Below are positions 1 to 8,723 of a DNA stretch of 64,000 nucleotides, in pieces. The translations under genes and the position numbers were made by a program. Positions within the stretch are counted from its first letter, which is position 1, and each line of letters begins with the position of its first letter. Origin of the DNA: CAWAYH01 sp963786195 (GTDB taxonomy: Bacteria > Acidobacteriota > Vicinamibacteria > Vicinamibacterales > 2-12-FULL-66-21); assembly GCA_963786195.1 (NCBI GenBank), contig CAWAYH010000004.1, forward strand, positions 186,001 to 250,000, given 5' to 3'. The notes under the pieces were generated by a model that made no database searches, was not told where the DNA came from, and was given only the letters and a program-made list of their open reading frames with translations.

Positions 1-2181
1 AGCGAGGCGCGACCCTCGTGCGCCGTGGCGATCCCAATCGCCTCGTCGGTCGTGGCGCCCGCGGCCGTCTCGTGGCGATACCGGTTGATGAAATGAATCG
101 TATCGTCGTCGACAATACCGAGCGCGACGCTGGCAACCATGACGGTCGCGACGTTCATGGAGATGTCGAGGTAGCCCATCACGCCGAGGACCGCCAGCAC
201 GGGCAGCAGGTTCGGCGCGACGGTGAGGAACCCGAATCTGAAGGACCGGAACACGAGGAAGATCACGCCGAAGACGGTGAAGAACGCCGTGCCGAAGCTG
301 CTGACCTGCGACATCACCAGATAGTGGTCGAGCGTGCTGAACAGCCGGCCCGACCCGGTCGTCATCACGGTGAAGCCGGTGCCGGCGAACGTGGCCCTCG
401 CGCGGCGATCGGCCTCCTCGATCTGCTCCAGCACGAGGTCGGAGCTAATCGACTGCAGCTTGACTGAAATGTTGGCGCGCGAGTAGTCGCTCGCGACGAC
501 CCGCTCGAGCTCGTGACGGCCCTCGCCCCCCAGCGCAAACACGAACAGCTCCTGCGCGATCGTGCTGGCATCCGACGGGACGACGTACGCGTCGGCCCGG
601 CCGTCGTTCAGCTCCTTGTTGATTCGCTTGACGTAGTCCGCCACCGACGTGACCTTGCGAACGTACGGGAACGTCCGGAGCTCGGCTTCCAGCCGATCCA
701 TCCGCTGGAGCGTGTCAGGGGCCCGCATCGACTCCGCCGGCCCCTCGAACATGATTTGAAAGCTGTAGACGCCCGCAAGCTCCCTGTCGATCACGATCGC
801 CGACTGGCCCAGCGGGTGATTGCGGCTGAAGAAGTTGATGTGGTTCGTGTCGACGCGAAGCCGGCTGATGCCGACGGCGGCGACCGCGGCGATGACGAGC
901 GAGACGGCGATCACACGGCCGGGATGCGCGCATGAAAGCCTCGCGATCCGCTGCAGCGGGGCGATGAGGTACCGCTCGTGGGGCGCTTCGGCGATCTCTG
1001 GCTTTACGAGCGAGAGCAGCGTCGGCACCAGGACCAGGGAAATGGCAAAGTCCACCATGATCCCGATTGCCGACCCGATCCCGAACGCGCGCACGGCCAC
1101 AACGTCGCTGGTCGCGAGCGACAGCATGCCGAGCGCGGTCGTCGCGCTCGCGCCAAACAGGGGCGACGGTCAGGTGCGTGATGGTCGCCTTGAACGCCTG
1201 CTCGGTATCGCCGCGGCGCCGTTCCTCGTCCCAGTGCTGCATGATGTGGACGTCATCGGCAATGGCGAGCACGACGATGAGGGGCACGAGCATGCTGGCC
1301 AGGACGTTGTAAGTGTACCCGGCAAGCGAGTAGAGGCCGAGCGTCCACAGGATGCTGACGGCCACGGCGACGAGCGTCAGCAGCGTTTTCCGCCAGGATC
1401 GGAACGTCACGTAGATCGCCGCGATCGTCACGAGCAGGATCGGCGGCACGAACTTCCGCTGGTTGTCCAGCGTGATCCGATTGTAGGTTTCGCTGATCTC
1501 CAGGCTGCCGTTGTAGTACGCGCGGATTCCCTCGGGCAGCCGGGGATCGACGATGTCGTGGATCCGCTGGATGACGCCCGCGCGCACGGCATCGATGCGA
1601 TCCTCGTCAAACGTCACGATCAGCGCGGTCACCGTCGCGTCGTCCGAGATCAGATCGCCGCGGATGAGGTCGTCGGCCAGCGCCTGACGTTTGATGTCGT
1701 CCGGGTTTCGATCGTCCAGGTTCTCGAGCAGGCGACGAACCTCGAGGCCTCCGTCTTCCTCAGTTTCCTGCGGGTCCGGCTGAAGCCGGACACTACCGGC
1801 CGATGTAGTGTCCGGCTTTAGCCGGACCGGGGGCAGCGCTTCTACAACCGTCGCGGTCGCGAGACTGTACACCCGCTGAACGGCGTCGACGCGCTCGATG
1901 TCGCCCGAGATCGCCTCGAGGAGCTTCAGCGTGTCACGTGAAAACAAGCGCGTCGCCGAGTCCGCTTTCAACGCGACGATCAGCGCGCGCGTGCCCCCGA
2001 ATTCCGCCCGGAACCGCTCGTAGTCCTTGAAGACCGGATCGTCGCGCGAAAACCACGCGGTGATGTCGTTGTCGATGTTGGTGATGTCGGCGCGCGGCGC
2101 AAGCAGCAGCGCGCCAATCAGCGTGAAGGCGGACAAGGCGAACCGCCACCGATAGATGACGTCGGCAAGCGCGCGGATCAT
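1..2181 (-). CDS. RND/MMPL-family exporter, 3' part missing, one frameshift
   Basis: Predicted inner-membrane transporter of the RND superfamily (MMPL type, often called a hydrophobe or sterol-like exporter). The N-terminus shows a first membrane segment, a large periplasmic loop, then membrane helices with the intramembrane acidic motif IADDVHIMQHW. Near 1160-1163 (a run of four G on the plus strand) the frame shifts by +1. The next frame continues with LFGASATTALGML and later a second LGIVDDDTIHFINRY motif, so both RND repeats are present and the gene runs off the window start. An in-frame palindromic repeat (1774-1827) is inserted in the periplasmic loop. The start ATG overlaps the stop of the upstream lipoprotein-sorting gene, so the two are translationally coupled. 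Substrate unknown. Confidence 0.85.
1774..1827. repeat. Palindromic repeat inside the RND gene
   Basis: Two 23-base arms (1774-1796 and 1805-1827) are inverted copies with one mismatch around an 8-base spacer. Each arm is itself a palindrome, GTCCGGCT-N2-AGCCGGAC followed by ACTAC. In the RND frame it is read through as coding sequence (the peptide includes VRLKPDTT). I recall this type of element as dispersed in Acidobacteriota genomes; only one copy is seen in this window. Confidence 0.8.
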
Positions 2182-3020
2182 TTGCCTCCGCGCTCGAGCT
2201 CACGCCGGCTGAAATCACTCTCCTTCAGGCCGACGTTGTAGTCGGTCGTGTCGACGACGAGGTCGGTGCGGGTTTTCTCGAGCGCGTTGGTCATGTCCGA
2301 CTCCATGACCGTCCAGATACCCTCGACCTGCTCGAGCCGGTGCACGCTGTAAACCTTCTGCTTCTCGTTGCGGCGGTTGTACACGTCCGCGCTGACGACG
2401 ACGTAGCTGTCCTTGAGGACGAGCGAGACGACTCTGGGGAACTCTGCGGACGCATCTTTCCGCCTGGATTCGAGGCGCCAGGCCGGACGCGGCGCGCCCC
2501 CGGCTGGTGCGGTCCACGTCGCGTTGCCGCCGTCCGGACCCGCGAAGCTGTAGGTGTAGTCGTCGAATTCCCGGCCGCCGATGTCTTCATACGTGAAATC
2601 GCTGCCGACGAAGCTCTCCTGCGTCTCCGCGCCCGCGATGCGTCGCACGCGCCCGAGTGACGGCAGGTACAGGAAGCGCTCGTCGTCCGAGTCGGGATGC
2701 TCCCAGACGAGGAAGCTGGTCCCGCGGATGTCGTTCGGGTAGCTGAAACGGATCAGGACACGGTCGCCGTCCGGTGCCGTCGCGGATGCGCCGGGAGTGC
2801 CACGGCCACGCAGCGAGATGATCGTCAGCGCGCGCTCCCGCACCCGCGCGTGGCGATCGGCCAGCTTCATCCGCATGGTCGATCGGGCATCGCGGCCGGT
2901 GTTGCGATCCTGGACCTGACGAGCGACCGCTTCGGCGGTTGCCGGCGCCTGACCTGCAGCGAGCAGCGATACCCCGCTGGTCAGGACGAGGGCGAGCGCG
3001 CTCAGACGGAAAGATGTCAC
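2178..3020 (-). CDS. Outer-membrane lipoprotein-sorting protein (COG2834-like)
   Basis: About 280 residues with an N-terminal signal peptide (SALALVLTSGVSLLAAGQA) and the beta-strand pattern of the LolA/LolB-related periplasmic proteins commonly encoded beside RND/MMPL exporters. It contains GTSFLVWEHPD and FLYLPSLGRVRRIAG, typical of this family. The likely start is GTG at 3020, with GTG 3029 as alternative; either overlaps the end of the thioesterase gene. Its TGA overlaps the ATG of the RND gene. The pairing suggests it is the periplasmic partner of the exporter, probably handling a lipid or lipoprotein; this is inference from neighbourhood. Confidence 0.8.
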   Translation of the reverse strand: MTSFRLSALALVLTSGVSLLAAGQAPATAEAVARQVQDRNTGRDARSTMRMKLADRHARVRERALTIISLRGRGTPGASATAPDGDRVLIRFSYPNDIRGTSFLVWEHPDSDDERFLYLPSLGRVRRIAGAETQESFVGSDFTYEDIGGREFDDYTYSFAGPDGGNATWTAPAGGAPRPAWRLESRRKDASAEFPRVVSLVLKDSYVVVSADVYNRRNEKQKVYSVHRLEQVEGIWTVMESDMTNALEKTRTDLVVDTTDYNVGLKESDFSRRELERGGK

Positions 3021-3021
3021 C

Positions 3022-3429
3022 TCACGCACCCTGGAGTTTCTGCCGTATGGCGTCCGGCACCGGCACGGGCCTGGCCGCGGCGTAGTCGTACATGACCTGG
3101 ACGGTCCGCGCCGAGGCGACGAGCCGGTCCTGGACGTCCACCACCTCGTAGTCGTATGTGAAGCTGGTCCTGCCGATGCCCGCAAGCTCGATGCGGATTT
3201 CGAGCGTGTCGCCATATCTCGCGGGAATGCGATAGTCGATCTCGGTCCGCGCCAGGATGACGCCGGGGCCGTCCGTGGGCGGCGCGTCCAGCGCGAAGCC
3301 CCACAGCAACCGCCAGTGCGCGAAGCGCGCCTGCTCGAGGTACGTGAGGTAGACCGCGTTGTTCACGTGCCCCATGGGGTCGCAGTCGCGAAAGCGGACT
3401 TCGAGACGATGGGCAAAGAGGTGGGGCAT
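3022..3429 (-). CDS. Acyl-CoA thioesterase, hotdog fold (YbgC/FadM-like)
   Basis: 135 residues, normal length for the 4-hydroxybenzoyl-CoA thioesterase family. The catalytic Asp region is seen in RFRDCDPMGHVNNAVYLTYLE (only the first part is diagnostic: D-P-M-G-H-V-N-N). Hydrolyses an acyl-CoA; the chain specificity cannot be told. It starts 22 bases from the divergent ThyX-like gene: on this strand a TAAACT hexamer (3441-3436) ends 6 bases before the ATG. It is followed without a gap by the lipoprotein-sorting and RND genes, so the three probably form one operon. Confidence 0.85.
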   Translation of the reverse strand: MPHLFAHRLEVRFRDCDPMGHVNNAVYLTYLEQARFAHWRLLWGFALDAPPTDGPGVILARTEIDYRIPARYGDTLEIRIELAGIGRTSFTYDYEVVDVQDRLVASARTVQVMYDYAAARPVPVPDAIRQKLQGA

Positions 3430-3435
3430 GGAGCT

Positions 3436-3445
3436 AGTTTACAAT
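3436..3445. promoter_or_regulatory. Divergent overlapping -10 elements
   Basis: TAAACT on the minus strand (3441-3436) and TACAAT on the plus strand (3440-3445) overlap. Each ends exactly 6 bases before a start codon (ATG 3429 minus, GTG 3452 plus). No clear -35 is visible for either. This predicts divergent, leaderless transcripts. Confidence 0.55.
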
Positions 3446-3451
3446 TCTCCC

Positions 3452-5050
3452 GTGATCCCTGAGACCTTCACGGACGAGGAACGGCAGCGCCTCGCGCCGT
3501 ATTTCACGAATCTGGACGGCCACATCTTCGCGCTGACCAACCTGCCGGAGACCGTCAAGGGCGCGCTGTTCGCGCGCTACTCGCGGTCGGCGAAGTCGCT
3601 GCGGCGGCTCTTCCTCGACGAGTTCGCGGACAAAGTGACCGCACCAGCGGCTCGCACCGAGGATGTGGGCGTCGAACGCGCGGACAAGCTGTTTGCGAAG
3701 GTGTTCAACGAGTACGGTGACGACTCGGTCGCGCAGCTCGGCGGCGCGCACATCGCGTGCGAGTACGTGTCCAACATCCTCACGAAGGTGCTCGAATGGG
3801 GCCGCCTGATGGCGTACCTCGAGCAGTCCACTCGCTACGTCCCGTACACCGACAAGCTGCACGGCCGCTGGCGGTATCACATTCCTGCGGAGATCCCGGG
3901 CGGCGTGCTCCGCGACAGCTATGTGAGGACGATGGATTCGGCGTTCGAGTGCTACGCGACATGGATCCCGCGCATGCAGGAGTACTTCGCGCAGCGCTTC
4001 CCCAGAAACGCGGGAGACTCGGAGGCCGTTCATCGCTCGGCCATCCGCGCGAAGGCGCTCGACACGCTCCGAGGGATGCTTCCTGCCGCAACGCAGTCCA
4101 ATCTGGGCATCTACGGGACCGGGCAGGCGTTTGAAGCGCTCCTGCTGCGGATGCGCGCCAGCTCACTCCAGGAAGTGCGCGCCTGCGCCGACCAGATGCT
4201 GACCGAGCTGCGGAAGGTGATTCCGGCGTTTCTGGTCCGGGTCGACCAGCCGGCGCGCGGCGGCGTATGGAGCGCGTACCTGGCGGAGGCACGACATGGG
4301 ACCGCTTCGCTTGCGGCTCACCTTGCCGACGTCGATCCCGAGCCGCGCGACGAGGTCACGTTGACCGACTTCGATCCCGACGGCGAAGTGAAGATCGTCG
4401 CTTCGGCTCTGTACTCGTGCACCGAGCTGCCCGACGATCAACTGATGGCGATCGCCAGGCGCATGCCGGCTGACGAGCGCGCGGCGATTCTCCGGGCGTA
4501 CGTCGGCACACGCACCAACCGCCGACATCGGCCGGGCCGCGCGTTCGAGCGGACGTCGTACCGGTTCGACATCCTCACCGACTACGGAGCGTTCCGCGAC
4601 CTGCAGCGTCACCGTCTGCTCACGCTGGAGTGGCAGCGGCTCACGACGCGGCATGGATACGTCGCGCCGGAAGCCATAGACGAGGCCGGCGGCGGCAGCG
4701 ACTGGTCGCAGGTGATGGAGGCGTCTTCAGAGCTTCACGACGCACTCGTCCATGCCGGGCTCTCCGAGGTCGCGCCCTATGCGGTCGCGATGGCGTATCG
4801 CGTGCGTTTCTACATCGACATGAACGCCCGCGAAGCGATGCACCTCATCGAGCTGCGCAGCGCGCCTCAGGGCCACCCCGCGTATCGCCGTGTCTGCCAG
4901 CAGATGCACACGTTGATCGCCGAGCGGGCCGGCCATCGCGCGGTCGCGGCCACAATGCAGTTCACCGATCACTCCGAGGTCGAGCTGGAGCGTCTGAGCT
5001 CGGAACGCGCGCTCGAGCGGAAGCGAAGCCGGAATGGAGCTCATCAATAA
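3452..5050 (+). CDS. Tandem ThyX-fold protein (FAD-dependent thymidylate synthase-like)
   Basis: About 532 residues, twice the length of ordinary ThyX (about 220-250). The two halves each resemble the ThyX fold: EWGRLMAYLEQSTRYVPY in the N-half and LQRHRLLTLEWQRLTTRHGY in the C-half. The canonical ThyX signature R-H-R-x2-S-x4-S-x-R is only partly kept: RHR is present but the serines are not in register. Databases usually label such proteins thymidylate synthase, but dUMP methylation is not supported by the motif. GTG 3452 is chosen because a TACAAT -10 box ends 6 bases upstream; ATG 3428 is an alternative that overlaps the divergent gene. No thyA is visible nearby. Confidence 0.75.
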   Translation: MIPETFTDEERQRLAPYFTNLDGHIFALTNLPETVKGALFARYSRSAKSLRRLFLDEFADKVTAPAARTEDVGVERADKLFAKVFNEYGDDSVAQLGGAHIACEYVSNILTKVLEWGRLMAYLEQSTRYVPYTDKLHGRWRYHIPAEIPGGVLRDSYVRTMDSAFECYATWIPRMQEYFAQRFPRNAGDSEAVHRSAIRAKALDTLRGMLPAATQSNLGIYGTGQAFEALLLRMRASSLQEVRACADQMLTELRKVIPAFLVRVDQPARGGVWSAYLAEARHGTASLAAHLADVDPEPRDEVTLTDFDPDGEVKIVASALYSCTELPDDQLMAIARRMPADERAAILRAYVGTRTNRRHRPGRAFERTSYRFDILTDYGAFRDLQRHRLLTLEWQRLTTRHGYVAPEAIDEAGGGSDWSQVMEASSELHDALVHAGLSEVAPYAVAMAYRVRFYIDMNAREAMHLIELRSAPQGHPAYRRVCQQMHTLIAERAGHRAVAATMQFTDHSEVELERLSSERALERKRSRNGAHQ

Positions 5051-5053
5051 AGT

Positions 5054-5081
5054 TGCTCCCAGCTCATCAATACACTAGACT
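5054..5081 (+). promoter_or_regulatory. Sigma-70-type promoter of the secreted beta-rich protein
   Basis: TTGCTC (5054-5059), 16-base spacer, TAGACT (5076-5081). Unlike most promoters here it leaves a real 5' leader of about 25 bases, containing the hairpin at 5084-5111. Confidence 0.5.
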
Positions 5082-5083
5082 CA

Positions 5084-5111
5084 GGGCTTCTTCCTCAAAG
5101 GAGGGAAGCCC
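5084..5111 (+). promoter_or_regulatory. Hairpin enclosing the Shine-Dalgarno sequence
   Basis: GGGCTTC (5084-5090) pairs with GAAGCCC (5105-5111), and inside it CCTC pairs with GAGG around an AAAG loop. The ribosome binding site AGGAGG lies in the stem-loop and the hairpin ends on the base before ATG 5112. This would hide the site unless the helix is opened. Confidence 0.6.
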
Positions 5112-5834
5112 ATGAGGAGCGGCTTGTTTTCCCTTTTCCTTGTCCTGGCATTCGCGCCGGTTGCCCGTGCCCAGAGTCAGGAGCCCTCGCGCTGGGGAAT
5201 CACCGCGAGCTTCGCGCCGGCCTGGACCGTTCCTTCCAATCTCAAGGTCCTGTTCGACGCCGAGACCGTCAACATTGACGGCTCCGAGTTCCAAATCGGC
5301 GTCATTGTCCGCGGGCGGACGCACAGCGGCGATTGGGGCGTGTCCTTCGTCCGCAAGAAAGTCGACGATGGCTCGTACAAGGAATCGGGTGGCGAGGCGT
5401 GCGTCTTCAGCTCCTGCGTCGAGATTGGCACACGCCGAACCGCTGACAACGTCTACCTGAACGGAGTCGAAGTTCACAAGTTCGTGCCGTTCGGGACGAT
5501 CAAGGGCCGCCTGCAGATCGGAATCCTGTTCGGCGGCGGGTTTGGATCGGTCAACGGAAACACGATCGTCCGCGTGCAAGAGCTCGAATTCACAGGCGCG
5601 ACTCCTCAGAGCGGCCAGCCGCCCTTCAGGGTGCTGGAGCACACCTCAACGGAAGGCGGAAAGACGTTTGTGGCGCTCGGAGACTGGGAGCCTGATTTCT
5701 ACCCGTTGGGAAAGGTGGAAGTCGCTGTCGCCGGCATCCTTGCTCCCGGGCTGAAGGTCCGCGCCAGCGGCGGCTTCAATTTTCCGGGGACGCAGATCTT
5801 CAGTATCGGATTCGTCTATCTGTTCGATCGGTAA
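5112..5834 (+). CDS. Secreted beta-rich protein, possible small outer-membrane barrel
   Basis: 240 residues starting with a clear signal peptide (MRSGLFSLFLVLAFAPVARA). The mature part alternates polar and hydrophobic residues in many short strands (for example VEVAVAGILAPGLKVRASGG) and ends with an aromatic strand, FVYLFDR, as outer-membrane barrels often do. Two cysteines (CVFSSC) could form a disulphide. No enzymatic motif is seen. It is a single-gene unit: own promoter, an unusual hairpin over its ribosome binding site, and a convergent peptide deformylase gene ending one base away. Function not recognised. Confidence 0.6.
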   Translation: MRSGLFSLFLVLAFAPVARAQSQEPSRWGITASFAPAWTVPSNLKVLFDAETVNIDGSEFQIGVIVRGRTHSGDWGVSFVRKKVDDGSYKESGGEACVFSSCVEIGTRRTADNVYLNGVEVHKFVPFGTIKGRLQIGILFGGGFGSVNGNTIVRVQELEFTGATPQSGQPPFRVLEHTSTEGGKTFVALGDWEPDFYPLGKVEVAVAGILAPGLKVRASGGFNFPGTQIFSIGFVYLFDR

Positions 5835-5835
5835 C

Positions 5836-6393
5836 CTATTCAGCCTTCACTTCCTCGTTCCAGTAGCGGCCGAACTCGTCGAGGAAGGTGAGCGACTCGA
5901 GGGACTTCATTCGATCGAAGAAGAGGACGCCGTCGAGGTGGTCGGTCTCGTGCTGGATGACGCGCGCGGTGAAGCCACGGGCGCGAAGCTCGACGCGTTT
6001 TCCCTGGCGATCCCAGGCGCGGACCGAGATCTGACGCGCTCGCGGCACGCGGCCGCGGATGTCCGGGATACTCAGGCACCCCTCCCAGTCCTCGACCGTC
6101 TCGGTCCCGATCGGCGTGATCTCGGGATTGATCAGGGCAATCCGTGGCACGTCGCGCGAACTGTCGTCCTCTCCGCCGTCGTCCGAGGCCGACGCAAAGC
6201 CGGCGACGAAGACGCGCAGGCTTTCGTGCACCTGCGGCGCCGCGAGCCCCACCCCCTGGTACTCGTGCATCGTCTCGAACAAGTCATCGATGAGCTGCTG
6301 GATCCGCGGTGAGCGGATGTCAGCCGGATCGATGGCTCGCGCACGCGCACGCAGGACCGGGTGGCCCATGTGCGCGACTTTCAGGATCGCCAT
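5836..6393 (-). CDS. def: Peptide deformylase
   Basis: 185 residues. Removes the N-formyl group from nascent proteins in the cytoplasm. All three signature motifs are present: GVGLAAPQ, EGCLS (metal-binding Cys) and QHETDH (HExxH metal site, here HETDH). An acidic insert (SASDDGGEDDSSRD) follows motif 1 and is longer than in most deformylases. The start ATG at 6393 lies 6 bases after a TAGGAT -10 box. It is divergent from the Nudix gene (67 bases) and convergent with the preceding gene. No methionyl-tRNA formyltransferase gene is nearby, unlike the common def-fmt pair. Confidence 0.95.
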   Translation of the reverse strand: MAILKVAHMGHPVLRARARAIDPADIRSPRIQQLIDDLFETMHEYQGVGLAAPQVHESLRVFVAGFASASDDGGEDDSSRDVPRIALINPEITPIGTETVEDWEGCLSIPDIRGRVPRARQISVRAWDRQGKRVELRARGFTARVIQHETDHLDGVLFFDRMKSLESLTFLDEFGRYWNEEVKAE

Positions 6394-6399
6394 GACGAG

Positions 6400-6405
6400 A
6401 TCCTA
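6400..6405 (-). promoter_or_regulatory. -10 box of def
   Basis: TAGGAT on the minus strand, six bases before ATG 6393; predicts transcription starting at or next to the start codon. Confidence 0.5.
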
Positions 6406-6446
6406 TCATCGTGATGCTCGCCGGTCCGCGCGCGGCGCAGCGGCGG

Positions 6447-6452
6447 TATAGT
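6447..6452 (+). promoter_or_regulatory. -10 box of the Nudix gene
   Basis: TATAGT ends 5 bases before GTG 6458 and 8 before ATG 6461. Predicts a leaderless or near-leaderless mRNA. Confidence 0.5.
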
Positions 6453-6460
6453 CAGTAGTG

Positions 6461-6985
6461 ATGGACCACCTGGTCTACCGCTTCTGCCCGTCGTGCGGTG
6501 GGGCGCTCGAGAGCCGCCGGGTCAAAGCCAACGAGCCGGAGCGACCTGTTTGCACGTCGTGCGGGTTCGTGATCTACCTGGATCCGAAGGTCGCGGTGGG
6601 GACCATCATCCAGACGGGCGACAACCAGATCGTCCTCGTACGGCGGTCCATCGAGCCTGGATACGGTTTGTGGGTGTTCCCCGGCGGGTACGTCGATCGC
6701 GGAGAGGAAATCACCGCCGCCGCGATTCGCGAGGCCAGGGAAGAATCGAGCCTCGTGATCCGCATCGACGGGCTCGTCAACATCTACTCCTATGGAGACT
6801 CGCCGATCATCATCGTCTACGCAGCAACCGCTGTCGGAGGCGAGCTCTCTGGAGATGACGAGTGTCTGGAGGCGGGACTGTTCAGACAGAACGAGATCCC
6901 GTGGGAGGACCTCGCGTTCCGCAGCACGAGCGACGCGCTGAAGGACTACTTCAAGATCGAACGGCTCAGCTCGAAGCTGAAATAA
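6461..6985 (+). CDS. Nudix hydrolase with N-terminal zinc ribbon (NudC-like)
   Basis: About 174 residues. An N-terminal zinc ribbon with two Cys pairs (FCPSCGG and VCTSCGF) precedes a Nudix domain with the box GGYVDRGEEITAAAIREA followed by REESS. The layout resembles NADH pyrophosphatase NudC, but the protein is shorter and lacks its N-terminal domain, so it is better called an ADP-ribose/NADH-type nucleotide pyrophosphohydrolase of unknown substrate. Start taken as ATG 6461; GTG 6458 directly before it is possible. Single-gene unit divergent from def. Confidence 0.85.
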   Translation: MDHLVYRFCPSCGGALESRRVKANEPERPVCTSCGFVIYLDPKVAVGTIIQTGDNQIVLVRRSIEPGYGLWVFPGGYVDRGEEITAAAIREAREESSLVIRIDGLVNIYSYGDSPIIIVYAATAVGGELSGDDECLEAGLFRQNEIPWEDLAFRSTSDALKDYFKIERLSSKLK

Positions 6986-7219
6986 CGGCGACTTCACGCA
7001 CTCCCCGATCCGCGTCGCGGACGTCCTGATGTTCATGTTCTCGCCCTCGGGAGTCGTTGACTTCATGATTTCAGGATTGAATGGTCGAGTTCGAAACTGA
7101 AATGCCGTAGCGGCCGATTGCGTGCAGAACCGCGAAGGACGGCGCATCTGGAGTGGTATATCTTTGGCTCCCACCCTGCGTCACCGGAGCGCGGAAGTTT
7201 AATTCCGCGTCAGGAACCT

Positions 7220-7679
7220 ATGAAACGACTCTCTTTGGTACTGAGCGTGTCGCTCGCCGCGGCGTTGACCGCCGGGTGCTTCGGTTATCGAACGCAAGAG
7301 CACGCTGGGCCCGAGACGACCGGGATCGGAGCGCTGCTGGGCACCTGGACGTCCGCCAGCCTGATCCCGCAGCCGGGTCAGTGCACGGACAAGTGGGACG
7401 TCACGGAGCAGACCGGCAACGAGCGCGTCGGGACGTTCAGCGCGACGTGCGCGGGCGACTTCGAGTTGAACGGAACCGCGAAGCGGGACGCTCAGCGGAT
7501 CCCTCGTCAACTGGAATGCGGATGCAACGGCATCGGTACCGGGGATTGTCGGCCTCCTGCCAGATTTCGCTGACGGGTCCGCGGAGCTGCGCGTGGACTC
7601 GATCCGGGTCCCCTACCGGGCGACACCGCCCGGACGCGTCTGCGGCGTGGGAAGGGATCGAAACGTGCGACGGCGATGA
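7220..7679 (+). CDS. Small lipoprotein, one frameshift
   Basis: Signal peptide with lipobox LTAGC (cysteine at residue 20) followed by FGYRTQEHAG. The reading frame breaks near 7481: removing one A restores a coherent C-terminus (GTLSGSLVNWNADATASV then VPGIVGLLPDF and ELRVDSIRVPYRAT), ending at TGA 7677-7679. The joined protein is about 152 residues. Beta-sandwich-like composition, no known domain recognised. The stop lies only a few bases from the end of the convergent aldolase. Start ATG 7220 is chosen because the signal peptide begins there; the upstream 234 bases hold no gene that I can support. Confidence 0.6.
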
Positions 7680-7684
7680 CCGGA

Positions 7685-8694
7685 TCAGCGAAGCTCGTCT
7701 GCGCGACTTCGCGCCGTAGAACTCGTACCACGGGCGCGCGGCTTTGAGGCGCTCGTTCACGTTGTTGATGTTCTTCACGCCTTCGGTCTCGAGCCATTTG
7801 CGGAAGGCGGCTGCGCCCTGCTTGGCGTAGATCGGGATGCCTTCTTTCCAGGTGGCGCGGCCGCAGAGCACGCCGTTGAACTTCACGCCGGACTCTCGCG
7901 GCCAGTTCCAGGGTCTCGCGTGAATTCGGCGTTGCTGACGCCGGCTGAAAGATAGATGAACGGTTTGGTCGCGACTGCCGCGCGCATGGAAGAGGTCCAT
8001 GGCTTCCTTCTTGGTGTAGGCCTTCTGTCCGCCGAAGGACTTCGCGCCTTCGACGAACTTCATGTTGACGGGCACTTCGACTTTCAGCACGTCGACGCCG
8101 TAGCGGTCCTTGCTGAACTCGCGCATGCTTTCGGTGACGATCTCGCGGCTTCTTCTTGGCGTAGTCGAGGCCCTTTTCGTCGGCGCCTTCTTCGTAGCCG
8201 ACGAATTCCAGGAAGAACGGAATGTCGTTGGCGCGGCATTCGTCGCCGATGCGCTCCACCCAGGCGTGCTTCTTGTCGTTGACGTCCTTGGGATCGAACG
8301 GGAGTGTAGTAGAGCAGAATCTTGAGGCAGTCGGCGCCGGCTTCTTTCAGGCGGCGGACCGACCAGTGGTCGAGCAGATCGCCGAGGCGGCCGGGGCCGG
8401 TCTTGTCGTATCCGGTCTTTTCATAGGCCAGCAGCAGGCCGGCATTCTTGGCGCGGCGCTTGGAGGCGGGCAGTCCCCACTCGGGATCGAGCAGGATGGC
8501 GCTGGCGTGCGGGGTGAGAACCTCGGTGACCAGCGACTTGAATTCTTCCATCATGGCGTCGCTGACTTCGCCGCCTTTTTCCTTGGCCAGCGATTTCTGC
8601 AGCGAGCCGCGCTGATCCATGGCGGCGGCGGCGATGACGCCGCGTTCGTTGGAGACTTTCTTCAGACCGGCCAGTTTGCCGGGGTGAGCTTCAC
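7685..8694 (-). pseudogene. Tagatose-bisphosphate aldolase-like (LacD family), multiple frameshifts
   Basis: Class I aldolase of the LacD type, recognisable from AAAMDQRGSLQKSL near the N-terminus, ILLDPEWGLPASKRRAKNAG, IPFFLEFVGYEEG, VLKVEVPVNMKFVEG, FIYLSAGVSNAEF and SGVKFNGVLCGRATWKEG. These pieces lie in three frames. Single-base changes can be placed near 8298, 8152, 7980, 7921 and 7905 (all apparent insertions) and an apparent deletion close to the start near 8685. The start is probably GTG 8694, the stop TGA 7685-7687. A TAGAAT box lies at 8726-8731. Six indels in 1 kb is far denser than elsewhere, so real decay or a poorly sequenced patch are both possible. Confidence 0.75.
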
Positions 8695-8723
8695 GGCGTA
8701 TCTCCAGTGGGGGCAACCCCGCG

